Shown: positions 17,542-26,700, counted from the stretch's first letter. The stretch is 64,000 bases of DNA from Schauerella fraxinea (GCA_030849945.1 JAVDKK010000002.1:744001-808000), one strand, 5' to 3'. The notes: generated by a model not told the origin, from the sequence alone. Translations and numbers: made by a program.

Positions 17542-17646
17542 CGGCAGGACCATCCCGGCCGCCAGTAAAGCGCCGCCCCGAATCGCAACGTTCGGGCGGC
17601 ATTCCACTTAGCAGTCCCCTGCACCTTCATCACCTGGAATGCTGCC

Positions 17647-18750
17647 ATGAACGCTCTCACGCCCGACCTCTTGATCATCATCGATGCGATCGCACGCCAC
17701 GGGAGCTTCGCCAAAGCCGCGCGCGAGCTGGATCGCGTGCCGTCGGCCATTACCTATTCGGTGCGTCGCCTTGAAGAGAATCTCGATGTGCTGCTCTTCG
17801 ATCGCAGTGGCCATCGGGCGCGGCTCACACCGGCGGGCGATGCGCTGTTGCAGGATGGGCGTCATATCCTGGAGGCCATGGACGCGCTCACGCGGCGCGT
17901 CAAGCGCGTCGCAACCGGCTGGGAAGCCGAGTTGCGCATTGCCGTGAGTGCCGTCCTGGATTGGCAACCGCTCTACGATCTGATCGACGACTTTCACACC
18001 CTCAAATGCGGCACCCGCTTGCGGTTTTCAGTGGAGGTGCTGAGCGGCAACTGGGATGCGCTGACCTCGGGTCGTGCCGATATCGTGATCGGCGCAGACG
18101 CCGGCATGGCGGCCACCGGCGACTATCGCACGCAACCGCTGGGCATTTCGCCATTTGTTTTTTGCGTGGCGCCTCACCATCCGCTGGCGCAGGTGCCGGA
18201 ACCGTTGAGCAAGGCCGCCGTTCAAGCGCATTGCGCCATCGTGGTGGGCGATACGTCACGCTACATTGCGCCGCAAACGCGCGGTCTGCTGCAAAGTCAG
18301 GACATGTTGATCATGCCCACGATGCAGGCCAAGATCGATGCGCAAATCAGGGGATTGGGGTGCGGTTATGTGCCGCATGCGTTGGCGGCACCCTATCTCG
18401 CACAAGGGTTGCTGCTGGCGCGCGAGACCGAATCCGGGCATCCGCTGCCGGAAAACCTGGTGGTGGCCTGGAACAAGACTGCGCGTGGCGAAGCCTTGAA
18501 GTGGTGGCTGAAGCAACTGAACGCGCCGCGACTGCGTGCCGCGATGCTGGGCGAGCTGCGCAGCCGCCTGCCGCAACAGCCCGCGGCGGCACCGGGCTCC
18601 CCTGCCGACACCGACACGGGCACCGATGCGGGCTCCCATACGGACACCGACGCGAACACCGATACGGCGACAGGTTCCGATATCGGCGCCAGTGCCAAGG
18701 CAACGTTCAGGGACGCTGAAACCGGATTCCCGAAGCGACCGGCGTCTTGA
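17647..18750 (+). CDS. YhaJ-like LysR regulator with repetitive C-terminal tail
   Basis: 367-aa LysR protein. The N-terminal region (DAIARHGSFAKAARELDRVPSAITYSVRRLEE, LLFDRSGHRARL) closely resembles E. coli YhaJ, which is about 300 aa. The effector domain ends near residue 305. The extra 60 residues are low complexity: from residue 320 a tetrapeptide pattern A/T-x-T-D repeats, encoded by a 12-bp tandem repeat in frame. Its stop is only 3 bp from the convergent ntrC stop. It probably controls the divergent pirin and itself. The tail looks like recent sequence growth rather than a domain. Confidence 0.87.
   Translation: MNALTPDLLIIIDAIARHGSFAKAARELDRVPSAITYSVRRLEENLDVLLFDRSGHRARLTPAGDALLQDGRHILEAMDALTRRVKRVATGWEAELRIAVSAVLDWQPLYDLIDDFHTLKCGTRLRFSVEVLSGNWDALTSGRADIVIGADAGMAATGDYRTQPLGISPFVFCVAPHHPLAQVPEPLSKAAVQAHCAIVVGDTSRYIAPQTRGLLQSQDMLIMPTMQAKIDAQIRGLGCGYVPHALAAPYLAQGLLLARETESGHPLPENLVVAWNKTARGEALKWWLKQLNAPRLRAAMLGELRSRLPQQPAAAPGSPADTDTGTDAGSHTDTDANTDTATGSDIGASAKATFRDAETGFPKRPAS
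18604..18687 (+). repeat. in-frame 12-bp tandem repeat in the LysR 3' end
   Basis: Seven consecutive 12-bp units start at 18604, 18616, 18628, 18640, 18652, 18664 and 18676. The first five are close to ACGGACACCGAT and the last two are decayed. The period is four codons, so it codes for residues 320-347 as an Asp/Thr-rich tail. Confidence 0.85.
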
Positions 18751-18753
18751 CGC

Positions 18754-20196
18754 CTACTCGTCCTCGATGCCCAACTCGCGCAGCTTGCGCGTGATCGTGT
18801 TGCGGCCGATGCCCAGGCGCGTGGCAGCCTCCACGCGGCGGCCGCGACTGGCGTCCAGCGCGCTCTGCAGCAAAATGCGCTCGAACTGTCGCGTCAACGT
18901 GGCCATGATGGCCGGCTCGCCGCGATCCAGGCGATGTTGCGCATCGCGCAGCAGGCCCTCGTGCCAATGCTCTTGCGCGGCCATCGTGGCCGGCGTATTA
19001 CGAATGGTGGTTTCGATCGGCGCGTGGCCGCCCACCCGGATTTCCGGTGGCAGATCGGCCGGTTCGACGATCTGTCCTGCGGCCATCACCGTCAACCAGT
19101 GACAGAAATTCTCGAGCTGGCGCACATTGCCGGGAAACTCGAAGCCGCTCAAGGCCACCATGGCTTCGTTGGTCAGACGTTTTACCGGCACGCCGAGCGA
19201 CCGGGCGCTTTGCGTGAGAAAGTGCTGTGCCAACGACGGTATATCCTCGGTGCGTTCACGCAACGGCGGCAACCGGAGGCGAATCACATTCAACCGATGA
19301 AACAAGTCCTCGCGGAAAAGCCCCTGCTCCACGCGCTGCTCCAGCGGCTGGTGGGTGGCCGCCACGATACGCACATCCACGCGTACCGGTTGCGCACCGC
19401 CCACGCGATAGAAATTGCCCTCGGCCAGCACGCGCAGCAAGCGCGTCTGCAACTCGATCGGCATATCGCCGATTTCGTCCAGAAAGAGCGTGCCGCCGTG
19501 CGCCTCTTCGAAGCGCCCGCGGCGCAGCGTATTGGCGCCGGTGAAAGCGCCCCGCTCGTGACCGAACAGTTCGGCCTCGAGCAGATCGCGCGGGATCGCT
19601 GCGGCATTGAGCGCCACGAACGGACCCGTATGACGCGCCCCATGGCCGTGCAATGCACGCGCCACGAGTTCCTTGCCGGTGCCGGATTCGCCGGTGATCA
19701 GCACGGTTACTTTCGACTGTGCCAACCGGCCGATGGCGCGAAACACTTCCTGCATGGCCGTGCTGGACGACTGCGTCATCATCCAGCGTTCGGACTCGGC
19801 AGCCTCAGGATCGGCACGCTCGGTTTCCGGTGCGGTCGATTCCTGCACCGCACGCTGGATCAGCGCGACCGCCTCGTTCACGTCGAACGGTTTGGCGAGG
19901 TAATCGAATGCGCCGCCTTGAAAGGCGGATACGGTACTGTCAAGATCCGCAAAAGCGGTCATCACGATGACCGGCAAGGCCGGATGGCGCTCTTTCAACT
20001 GCCGCAGCAGATCCAGACCGCTTCCGCCGGGCATGCGGATATCGGACACCAGTGTGGCGGGCATGTCGGTTTGCAACGCATCGAGCACATCCTGAGCTTG
20101 CGAAAAGCTCCGCGTCGTGACGCCGGCGCGAGCCAGCGCCTTTTCGAGCACCCAACGGATGGCCTGATCGTCGTCGACGATCCAAACGGGTTTCAT
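18754..20196 (-). CDS. ntrC: nitrogen regulation protein NR(I), NtrC
   Basis: 480-aa sigma-54 activator. Receiver domain with acidic pocket at residues 8-10 and phosphoacceptor Asp52 (SDIRMPG); AAA+ domain with Walker A GESGTGKE at 169-176 and the sigma-54 contact loop GAFTGA at 216-221; C-terminal Fis-type helix ending RRVEAATRLGIGRNTITRKLRELG. Its start overlaps the ntrB stop by four bases. Phosphorylated NtrC should drive the sigma-54 promoter of glnA upstream in the same gene group. Confidence 0.97.
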   Translation of the reverse strand: MKPVWIVDDDQAIRWVLEKALARAGVTTRSFSQAQDVLDALQTDMPATLVSDIRMPGGSGLDLLRQLKERHPALPVIVMTAFADLDSTVSAFQGGAFDYLAKPFDVNEAVALIQRAVQESTAPETERADPEAAESERWMMTQSSSTAMQEVFRAIGRLAQSKVTVLITGESGTGKELVARALHGHGARHTGPFVALNAAAIPRDLLEAELFGHERGAFTGANTLRRGRFEEAHGGTLFLDEIGDMPIELQTRLLRVLAEGNFYRVGGAQPVRVDVRIVAATHQPLEQRVEQGLFREDLFHRLNVIRLRLPPLRERTEDIPSLAQHFLTQSARSLGVPVKRLTNEAMVALSGFEFPGNVRQLENFCHWLTVMAAGQIVEPADLPPEIRVGGHAPIETTIRNTPATMAAQEHWHEGLLRDAQHRLDRGEPAIMATLTRQFERILLQSALDASRGRRVEAATRLGIGRNTITRKLRELGIEDE

Positions 20197-21254
20197 GCGG
20201 TCTCCATCGGCAGTACCAGACGAAATTCGGTATGCCCGGGACGGGAATCGAATTCGATGATGCCACCGTGCTGCTGGACAAAATCCTGGGCCAGGCTCAG
20301 GCCCAATCCGGTGCCGCCGGCACGGCCGGTGACAAGGGGATGAAAGAGTCGATCGCGAATATCTTCGGGCACGCCCGGTCCGTTATCGATGATGGACAGA
20401 ACGAGCGCCAAACGGTGGCGGCGATGCGCCAACATCATCTGGCGCGCGACACGTGTGCGAAAGGTCACCACGCCCGAGCTCTCTTCGCCAGGCCGGCGCA
20501 GCAGCACCAGCTCTTGCGCGGCGTTGCGTGCCACGTTCAGCACCGCCTGCATCAAGCGGGCCGCATCGCCCGGCACATCGGGCACGGAAGCGTCGTAGTC
20601 GCGCACCAGGCGCACGTCGCTACGAAACTCGGCTTGAATCAGCGCACACACGCGCTCGCAGATCTCGTGAATATTCACCGGCCGTGCATTGAGCGGCACA
20701 CGTTGCGGACCGATCAACCGGTCCACCAGCGCCTGCAGGCGGTCGGCTTCAGAAATGATGACCTGCGTATATTCCGTCAGGCTGGCATTGGGCAGTTCGG
20801 CTTCCAGCAATTGGGCCGCACCACGCAAACCACCCAGCGGGTTTTTCACTTCATGCGCCAGATTGCGCAGCAACTGGCGATGGGTTTCGATCTCTTCGAC
20901 CAAACGGTGATTGCGGTCGGCCAGAAGGCGCTGCTCGATTTCACGCGTTTCGATCAATACCGGCCATTTCTGGCCCGATAACGACACGGTGGTCACCGAC
21001 ACTTCGATCGGATCCGAGCCGCGCCGCAGGGTCGACGATTGACGTACATCGGCCACGGCGCCACGGGCGGCGCGTTCGATGGACGACGCTAATTCTTGGG
21101 GATTATCGAACAAGCCCGAAGCGGGCTGTCCGCACATCTGCTTGCGAGAGCGGCCAAAAAGATCTTCGGCTGCTGCATTCACATGATCGACCTGACCTTG
21201 TTCGTTCAGCAGTAAAACAGCGGTAGCGAGAAGGTCGAGGGCGTCTACATTCAT
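20193..21254 (-). CDS. ntrB: nitrogen regulation sensor kinase NR(II), NtrB
   Basis: 353-aa histidine kinase/phosphatase of nitrogen control. It has an N-terminal PAS domain (DLLATAVLLLNEQGQVDHVN), H-box NLAHEVKNPLGG with His134, N-box NVARNAAQE and G-box TGLGLSLAQDFVQQHGG. There are no membrane segments, as expected for a cytoplasmic sensor working with PII. It lies 65 bp downstream of glnA and is coupled to ntrC by an ATGA overlap. Confidence 0.96.
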   Translation of the reverse strand: MNVDALDLLATAVLLLNEQGQVDHVNAAAEDLFGRSRKQMCGQPASGLFDNPQELASSIERAARGAVADVRQSSTLRRGSDPIEVSVTTVSLSGQKWPVLIETREIEQRLLADRNHRLVEEIETHRQLLRNLAHEVKNPLGGLRGAAQLLEAELPNASLTEYTQVIISEADRLQALVDRLIGPQRVPLNARPVNIHEICERVCALIQAEFRSDVRLVRDYDASVPDVPGDAARLMQAVLNVARNAAQELVLLRRPGEESSGVVTFRTRVARQMMLAHRRHRLALVLSIIDNGPGVPEDIRDRLFHPLVTGRAGGTGLGLSLAQDFVQQHGGIIEFDSRPGHTEFRLVLPMETA

Positions 21255-21264
21255 AAATAAAACC

Positions 21265-21307
21265 GGGGCGGGATAGCAACACGGCGAGCCCGTCGCGAGC
21301 CCGCCCC
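21265..21307 (-). terminator. hairpin between glnA and ntrB (possible attenuator)
   Basis: Read leftward, GGGGCGGG pairs with CCCGCCCC across a 27-nt loop, which holds a smaller GCGA/TCGC stem. GGTTTTATTT follows. A partial terminator here would let glnA be expressed above ntrBC, as known in enteric bacteria. Confidence 0.45.
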
Positions 21308-21319
21308 TTCAAGCCGAAA

Positions 21320-22732
21320 TTACAGGCTGTAGTACATCTCGAACTCGACCGGATGGGTCGTCATGCGCAAACGCGTGACTTCCTGCATCTTGAGGTCGAT
21401 GTAGGCATCGATCATGTCGTTGCTGAACACGCCACCACGGGTCAGGAACTCGCGATCCTTGTCCAGCGCGTCCAGGGCTTCGTCCAGCGAGGCGCAAACC
21501 GTCGGGATCTTCGCGTCTTCTTCGGGCGGCAGATCGTAGAGGTTCTTGTCGGCGGGATCGCCCGGGTGGATCTTGTTCTGGACACCGTCCAGACCGGCCA
21601 TCATCAAGGCCGAGAAAGCCAGGTACGGGTTGGCCAGGGGATCCGGGAAGCGCGTTTCGATGCGGCGCGCCTTGGCGTTGGCAACGTAAGGAATACGGAT
21701 CGAGGCCGAACGGTTGCGGGCCGAATAGGCCAGTTTGACCGGGGCTTCGAAGTGCGGAACCAGACGCTTGTACGAGTTGGTGCCCGGGTTCGTGATCGCG
21801 TTCAGTGCACGGGCGTGCTTGATGATGCCGCCGATGTAGTGAAGCGCAAATTCGGACAGACCGGCGTAGCCGTTGCCCGCGAACAAGTTCTGACCATCTT
21901 TCCAGATCGATTGGTGCACGTGCATACCCGAACCGTTGTCGCCAACGATGGGCTTGGGCATGAACGTCGCCGTCTTGCCGTAGACGTGGGCCACATTGTG
22001 GATCACGTATTTCATGATCTGGTTCCAGTCGGCGCGCTGAACCAGCGTGCTGAACTTGGTGCCGATCTCGAGCTGGCCGGCGTTGGCCACTTCGTGGTGA
22101 TGCACTTCAACGGGCACGCCCAGCTCTTCGAGCAGTAGGCACATTTCCGAACGCATATCCTGGAACGAATCGACCGGGGGCACGGGGAAGTAGCCGCCCT
22201 TCACGCCCGGGCGGTGGCCCAGGTTGCCGCCTTCGAATTCCAGCGCGCTGGACCAGCTGCCTTCTTCGGACTTGATCTTGACGAACGTGCCGGACATGTC
22301 GGTGCCCCAGGTCACGCCGTCGAACACGAAAAATTCGGGTTCCGGACCGAAATAGGCGGTGTCGCCCAAGCCGGAGGACTTCAGGTAGGCTTCGGCGCGC
22401 TTGGCCAACGAACGCGGGTCGCGGTCATAGCCCTTCAGATCGGACGGTTCCACGACGTCGCACGTCATGATCATCGTCGCTTCTTCGCGGAACGGATCCA
22501 GCTTTGCGGTATCCAGATCCGGCACGAGCAGCATGTCGGACGCCTCGATACCCTTCCAGCCGGGAATCGACGAGCCGTCGAATGCTTGGCCGCTTTCGAG
22601 CTTGTCTTCGTCAACGGCGGTGGTCGGCACCGAAATGTGGTGTTCGCGACCTGCGGTATCGGTAAAACGGAAGTCGACGAATTTGACTTCTTGCTCAGCG
22701 ATCTGCTTTAAAACGTCTTTCGGGCTTGCCAT
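21320..22732 (-). CDS. glnA: glutamine synthetase type I
   Basis: 470-aa glutamine synthetase, making glutamine from glutamate, ammonia and ATP. Landmarks are DGSSIPGWKGIEASDM, the metal/ATP segments EPEFFVFD and GDNGSGMHVHQSIWK, NPGTNSYKRLVPHFEAPV, and the adenylylation Tyr in NLYDLPPEE. The ATG at 22732 follows GGAG by five bases; upstream in-frame starts lack a ribosome site. The upstream gap holds a near-ideal sigma-54 promoter and NtrC-like dyads. First gene of glnA-ntrB-ntrC. Confidence 0.98.
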   Translation of the reverse strand: MASPKDVLKQIAEQEVKFVDFRFTDTAGREHHISVPTTAVDEDKLESGQAFDGSSIPGWKGIEASDMLLVPDLDTAKLDPFREEATMIMTCDVVEPSDLKGYDRDPRSLAKRAEAYLKSSGLGDTAYFGPEPEFFVFDGVTWGTDMSGTFVKIKSEEGSWSSALEFEGGNLGHRPGVKGGYFPVPPVDSFQDMRSEMCLLLEELGVPVEVHHHEVANAGQLEIGTKFSTLVQRADWNQIMKYVIHNVAHVYGKTATFMPKPIVGDNGSGMHVHQSIWKDGQNLFAGNGYAGLSEFALHYIGGIIKHARALNAITNPGTNSYKRLVPHFEAPVKLAYSARNRSASIRIPYVANAKARRIETRFPDPLANPYLAFSALMMAGLDGVQNKIHPGDPADKNLYDLPPEEDAKIPTVCASLDEALDALDKDREFLTRGGVFSNDMIDAYIDLKMQEVTRLRMTTHPVEFEMYYSL

Positions 22733-22788
22733 GTCATCTCCAAAAAAAGGTCGAGGGCACCGCCTCTCGATTGGCACGAGGGGTAAAA

Positions 22789-22804
22789 AGCAATATGTGT
22801 GCCA
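22789..22804 (-). promoter_or_regulatory. sigma-54 (RpoN) promoter of glnA
   Basis: On the minus strand the sequence is TGGCAC-ACATA-TTGCT, an exact match to the -24 (TGGCAC) and -12 (TTGCW) elements with the required 5-bp spacing. Transcription would start near 22777, giving a leader of about 45 nt. Confidence 0.88.
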
Positions 22805-22844
22805 ACTTTTATCGCGGCGCTACCCTGCCTGAAACAGTGCTTAA

Positions 22845-22859
22845 GCACCATAATAGTGC
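22845..22859. promoter_or_regulatory. NtrC-binding-like dyad upstream of glnA (proximal)
   Basis: GCACC-ATAAT-AGTGC resembles the NtrC consensus GCACC-N5-GGTGC. It is centred about 75 bp upstream of the predicted start, a suitable place for an enhancer. Confidence 0.65.
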
Positions 22860-22890
22860 AAAACATGATGCACAAACGCCCCACAACGGG

Positions 22891-22903
22891 GCACGCGCGG
22901 TGC
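22891..22903. promoter_or_regulatory. NtrC-binding-like dyad upstream of glnA (distal)
   Basis: GCAC-GCGCG-GTGC is a weaker dyad centred about 120 bp upstream of the predicted glnA start. Its half-sites fit NtrC but spacing is shorter than consensus. Together with the proximal site it would form a paired enhancer. Confidence 0.4.
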
Positions 22904-22911
22904 ACCACGGT

Positions 22912-24144
22912 TTACAAAAAGAGCGCCTGGGTGTCGTTGAGAAACTGCCACCCCAGCGGCGTCGTCTGCAATCGCCCCGGATCGGGCGACATCAAGCCGC
23001 GTTTCACGCCTGCCTCCAATTGGTGCGCAATCTGCGCCACCGAAAGGCCGGTATGGGTTTCGAAGAGCGGTGTTGGCACCCCTTCACGTAACCGCAACGC
23101 ATTGAGCATGAACTCGAAGGGCAACGCATCGGCCTGGACGTCGACATGTTCGGCGATATGCCGACCGTCCCCCGCTGCCACGCCGCTGATCCAGCTTTCC
23201 GGCTGCTTTACCCTCGCCTGCCGGATGATGCGATCATGAAATGACAGTTTGCCGTGTGCGCCGGGCCCAAGGCCGAGATAATCGCCAAATGTCCAATAGT
23301 TCATATTGTGCCGACTGCGCGCACCCGTTCGGGCATAGGCCGAGACTTCATAGCGCTGCAAGCCTGCGCTCTCGGCCAGATCGGCGACGGCATCCTGCAT
23401 GGCTGCACCGTCGTCGTCATCCGGCAAGGCGGCCGGCGGATATTTGGCGAAAACGGTATTGGGCTCCATCGTCAGGTGATAAAGCGACAGATGCTCCGTA
23501 CCGAACGACAAGGCCTCGCGCACATCCTGCGTACAGGTCTCGAGCGTCTGACCCGGCAAGGCAAACATGATGTCCAGATTTACCCGGGAGACGGCCTGTT
23601 GCGCCATTTCGATTGCGGCGCGCGCCTGGGCGGCGTCATGGATGCGTCCAAGCGTTTTCAAGCGCACGTCGTCGAAGGTTTGAACGCCCAGCGAAATCCG
23701 GTTGATGCCGCTCGCCGCGTAAGCCTTGAAACGGCCTGCTTCGGCAGTGCCCGGATTCGCTTCGAGCGTGACCTCGGCATCCGGGATCAGATTGAAGTGC
23801 GCGCGCAGCATGCCCATGATCGTGTCGATCGAGGCGGCCGACAGCAGGCTCGGCGTGCCGCCCCCGATAAATATCGACATGACCTGCCGGCCCCACACGA
23901 GCGGCAGTGCTTGCTCGATATCACCGCGCAGCGCGTCGAGATAAGCCGCTTCGGGCAACGGCCCGGCCGGCGCGGCATGCGAATTGAAGTCGCAATACGG
24001 GCACTTGCGCACGCACCAAGGCACGTGCAGGTAAAGGGACAGCGGCGGCAATGCGGTCAGGCGACTGGTGCCTGAGCTTGCGCCCAAAGGCATGCGGCGC
24101 GGCGGGGTCGCCCCCTCGCGCACGATAGGAATGGTAATGGCCAT
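22912..24144 (-). CDS. hemW: HemW, radical SAM heme chaperone
   Basis: 410-aa radical SAM protein formerly annotated as coproporphyrinogen III oxidase-like. The cluster motif is CVRKCPYC near residues 44-51, followed by IFIGGGTPSLL, EANPGT, GINRISLGVQTF and a HemW-type C-terminal winged helix. The fourth Cys typical of true HemN is replaced by Phe (CPYCDF), as in HemW. It starts 9 bp after rdgB. The first 30 or so residues precede the domain and may be longer than needed. Confidence 0.93.
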   Translation of the reverse strand: MAITIPIVREGATPPRRMPLGASSGTSRLTALPPLSLYLHVPWCVRKCPYCDFNSHAAPAGPLPEAAYLDALRGDIEQALPLVWGRQVMSIFIGGGTPSLLSAASIDTIMGMLRAHFNLIPDAEVTLEANPGTAEAGRFKAYAASGINRISLGVQTFDDVRLKTLGRIHDAAQARAAIEMAQQAVSRVNLDIMFALPGQTLETCTQDVREALSFGTEHLSLYHLTMEPNTVFAKYPPAALPDDDDGAAMQDAVADLAESAGLQRYEVSAYARTGARSRHNMNYWTFGDYLGLGPGAHGKLSFHDRIIRQARVKQPESWISGVAAGDGRHIAEHVDVQADALPFEFMLNALRLREGVPTPLFETHTGLSVAQIAHQLEAGVKRGLMSPDPGRLQTTPLGWQFLNDTQALFL

Positions 24145-24153
24145 ACAGCGATG

Positions 24154-24777
24154 TCAGGCGGTCGTGGACAACTTGTCCAGCAAATGTGCCAGCGCGCGGG
24201 CGCGGTGACTCACGCGGTTTTTTTCCGCGGGCTCGAGTTCGGCCGCGGTGTGACCGCGATCGGGCAAATAGAAATGCGCGTCGTAGCCGAAGCCATTCGA
24301 GCCGCGCGGCGTATCGATGATCTCGCCATGCCAGACGCCTTCGCCGATCAAGGGCTGCGGGTCATTTTCGCCCCGCACCAGCACCAGCACGGCCACATAA
24401 CGCGCCCGGCGGTCGCTCACGCCTTCCAGATTGCGGATCAATAACGCGTTATTGTCGGCATCCGATTTGGGGCCGCCGGGCTGCTGGGCGTACCGGGCCG
24501 ACAGCACCCCGGGCGCACCGCCCAGCGCTTCGACGCACAACCCCGAATCGTCGGACAGCGCCGGCAAGCCCGTGATGCGGCTGGCATGACGCGCTTTGGT
24601 CAGGGCATTTTCGACAAACGTGACATACGGCTCCTCGGGCTCGGGCACCCCAAGCTCCGCCTGCGAGATGAGCTCGATGCCCAAAGGCGCGAAGAGCGCC
24701 GAAAATTCGCGCAGCTTGCCGGGGTTGTTGGACGCCAGCACCACGCGTACGAGAGAGTCTTCGGTATGTGTAGTCAT
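24154..24777 (-). CDS. rdgB: XTP/dITP diphosphatase (RdgB/HAM1)
   Basis: 207-aa house-cleaning enzyme that removes deaminated purine nucleotides. Motifs: VLASNNPGKLREF at the start, YVTFVENALTKARHAS, SDDSGLCVEALGGAPGVLSARY, GSNGFGYDAHFYLP and KNRVSHRARAL. The ATG at 24777 gives a family-length protein; the frame stays open far upstream, but that region is antisense to the EAL gene and is not coding. Forms an rdgB-hemW operon. In related bacteria rph is usually directly upstream, but here it is 7.8 kb away. Confidence 0.95.
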   Translation of the reverse strand: MTTHTEDSLVRVVLASNNPGKLREFSALFAPLGIELISQAELGVPEPEEPYVTFVENALTKARHASRITGLPALSDDSGLCVEALGGAPGVLSARYAQQPGGPKSDADNNALLIRNLEGVSDRRARYVAVLVLVRGENDPQPLIGEGVWHGEIIDTPRGSNGFGYDAHFYLPDRGHTAAELEPAEKNRVSHRARALAHLLDKLSTTA

Positions 24778-24876
24778 CCTGGGATTGTATGCCGGAGAAC
24801 ATCCGATGTCGTGCCATGGAACTGTCACATTCGACTGAAAGAATCCAAGGTTTACAAAACCTACTGAAGGCTCATC

Positions 24877-26700
24877 ATGACCGCGTCTACGCGCACCCCC
24901 GGCGGACCCGCGACGGCGCACGCTGCTTTTGCCAGTTCCACCTGCAGTCTGACCGAGATTCTCTCCAAGCGTCAGCTCACGCCGCACTTCCAGGTGGTCT
25001 ACGACATGATGCGTAATCGTGTCTATGGTCATGAAAGCCTGATCCGAGGTCCCGACGATACGTTGCTGCGCACGCCCGACGCATTGTTCAGCGAGGCGCG
25101 CCGCCAAGGCCTGCAGCCGCAGCTCGAACTGGCCAGCGCACACGCCGCCGTCCAGGCCTTCGCCGCGCAGGAAGGCACGGGCCACCTGTTCATCAACATG
25201 TCGGCCACGGCCATCGTGCATCACTGGCTGCAATGGCGCGACGAGATGCCCGCGCGCCTCTTCGGTGCGACCGGTCTCGATCCCGAACGCATCGTGCTCG
25301 AGCTCACCGAAACCGATCCTGTGGTGCCGCACCTGCCGGTGCTCACCGAAGCGTTTGCCATGTTGCGGGCGTACGGCGTGCGCATCGCGCTGGATGATTA
25401 TGGCGTGGGTCACTCCAGCCTTCAGTTGTGGTCGGAGGTGCGGCCCGATCTCGTCAAAATCGACCGCTACTTCTTCCACGGTATCGCCACCGACGACCGG
25501 CGCCAGAAAATGGTGCGTGCCGTGCTGGCCGTGGCGCAGTGCTTCTCGACGGCAGTGATCGCCGAAGGCATCGAGACCGCGGAAGATCTGGCGTGCGTGC
25601 GCGACATGGGCATCCGCTACGCGCAAGGCTGGATGCTGGGCCGCCCCAATGCCGAGATTCAACCGAACATTCTCGACGCCGCCGCACACACGCTGGCCAC
25701 GCGCACGGTCGGGCACCCTACCGATCGCGCCGGGACCGCGGCCAGCCTGCGCCTGGATGCGCCCGTGCTGCGGCCGGATCACTCCAACGACGACGTGCAT
25801 AAGCTCTTTGACGAGCACAAATCGCTGCATGCCGTCGCGATCGTGGACGATGCCAACTGCCCCGTGGGCATCATCAACCGCCGCGATTTCTCGGAGCGCT
25901 ACGCACAGCGCTATACGCGCGAACTCTTCGGTCGCAATCCCTGCTCGACGTTCATGAACACGGCGCCCGTGCTTGTCGAGCTGAGCGTGTCGATCGATCA
26001 ACTCAGCCACGTGCTGATTTCCGAAGATCAGCGCTACCTGATGGACGGCTTCGTCATCACGCGCGATGGCTGCTACGACGGCCTGGGCACGGGTGAAGCG
26101 TTGGTGCGGTCGGTGACCGAGATGCGCATTGAAGCTGCCCGTTACGCCAACCCGTTGACGTCATTGCCCGGCAATATTCCGATCAGCCAACACATTGCGG
26201 CACTGGTCGAGCAAGGCAGTGACTTCGTGACCTGCTACGGCGACCTGAACAATTTCAAACCCTTCAACGATGTGTTCGGCTACTGGCGGGGCGACGACAT
26301 GATCCTGCTGTGCGCCGAAGTGATCCGCGCCCACTGCGATCCGCAACGCGATTTCGTGGGCCATGTGGGCGGCGACGATTTCGTTGTGCTGTTTCGCAGC
26401 CCCGACTGGCATGACCGGGCGCTGCGCATCATCGCCGAGTTCAATACCCGCGCGATCGCCCTGTATGACGACGCCGGCCGCAGCAATGGGGGCATCGAAG
26501 CGGAAGACCGCTATGGCGTGCCACGGTTTTTCCCTTTCGTGACGATCGGGATCGGCGCCCTGCTCGTGCGACCCGCCGCGTGCGGCCGATTACGCCCCGA
26601 AGACATCGCATCGGCCGCTGCGCACGTCAAGCACAAGGTCAAACACGGCAACCTGTCGCTGGTGACCGAGCCTTATGTGGATCTGGCGCTGCTGACTTAG
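24877..26700 (+). CDS. EAL-CBS-GGDEF cyclic-di-GMP protein
   Basis: 607-aa cytoplasmic protein with an unusual EAL-first order. The EAL domain (residues 25-260) keeps the catalytic set: ESL in place of EAL, FINMSA, LELTET, LDDYG, VKIDR, AEGIE and AQGW, so phosphodiesterase activity is likely. A CBS-pair-like region (about 300-410) follows, then a GGDEF domain (about 430-605) whose active site reads GGDDF, so cyclase activity is doubtful and it may be regulatory. No membrane segments. The ATG at 24877 has GAAGG six bases upstream. The stop codon merges into a tandem repeat. Confidence 0.9.
   Translation: MTASTRTPGGPATAHAAFASSTCSLTEILSKRQLTPHFQVVYDMMRNRVYGHESLIRGPDDTLLRTPDALFSEARRQGLQPQLELASAHAAVQAFAAQEGTGHLFINMSATAIVHHWLQWRDEMPARLFGATGLDPERIVLELTETDPVVPHLPVLTEAFAMLRAYGVRIALDDYGVGHSSLQLWSEVRPDLVKIDRYFFHGIATDDRRQKMVRAVLAVAQCFSTAVIAEGIETAEDLACVRDMGIRYAQGWMLGRPNAEIQPNILDAAAHTLATRTVGHPTDRAGTAASLRLDAPVLRPDHSNDDVHKLFDEHKSLHAVAIVDDANCPVGIINRRDFSERYAQRYTRELFGRNPCSTFMNTAPVLVELSVSIDQLSHVLISEDQRYLMDGFVITRDGCYDGLGTGEALVRSVTEMRIEAARYANPLTSLPGNIPISQHIAALVEQGSDFVTCYGDLNNFKPFNDVFGYWRGDDMILLCAEVIRAHCDPQRDFVGHVGGDDFVVLFRSPDWHDRALRIIAEFNTRAIALYDDAGRSNGGIEAEDRYGVPRFFPFVTIGIGALLVRPAACGRLRPEDIASAAAHVKHKVKHGNLSLVTEPYVDLALLT

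Noticed and set aside
22878..22892. Terminator after hemW
   Set aside because: 5-bp GCCCC/GGGGC stem with only three T residues; overlaps the glnA control region.
24778..26010. Long upstream extension of rdgB
   Set aside because: Antisense to the EAL gene; the RdgB domain begins at the ATG at 24777.
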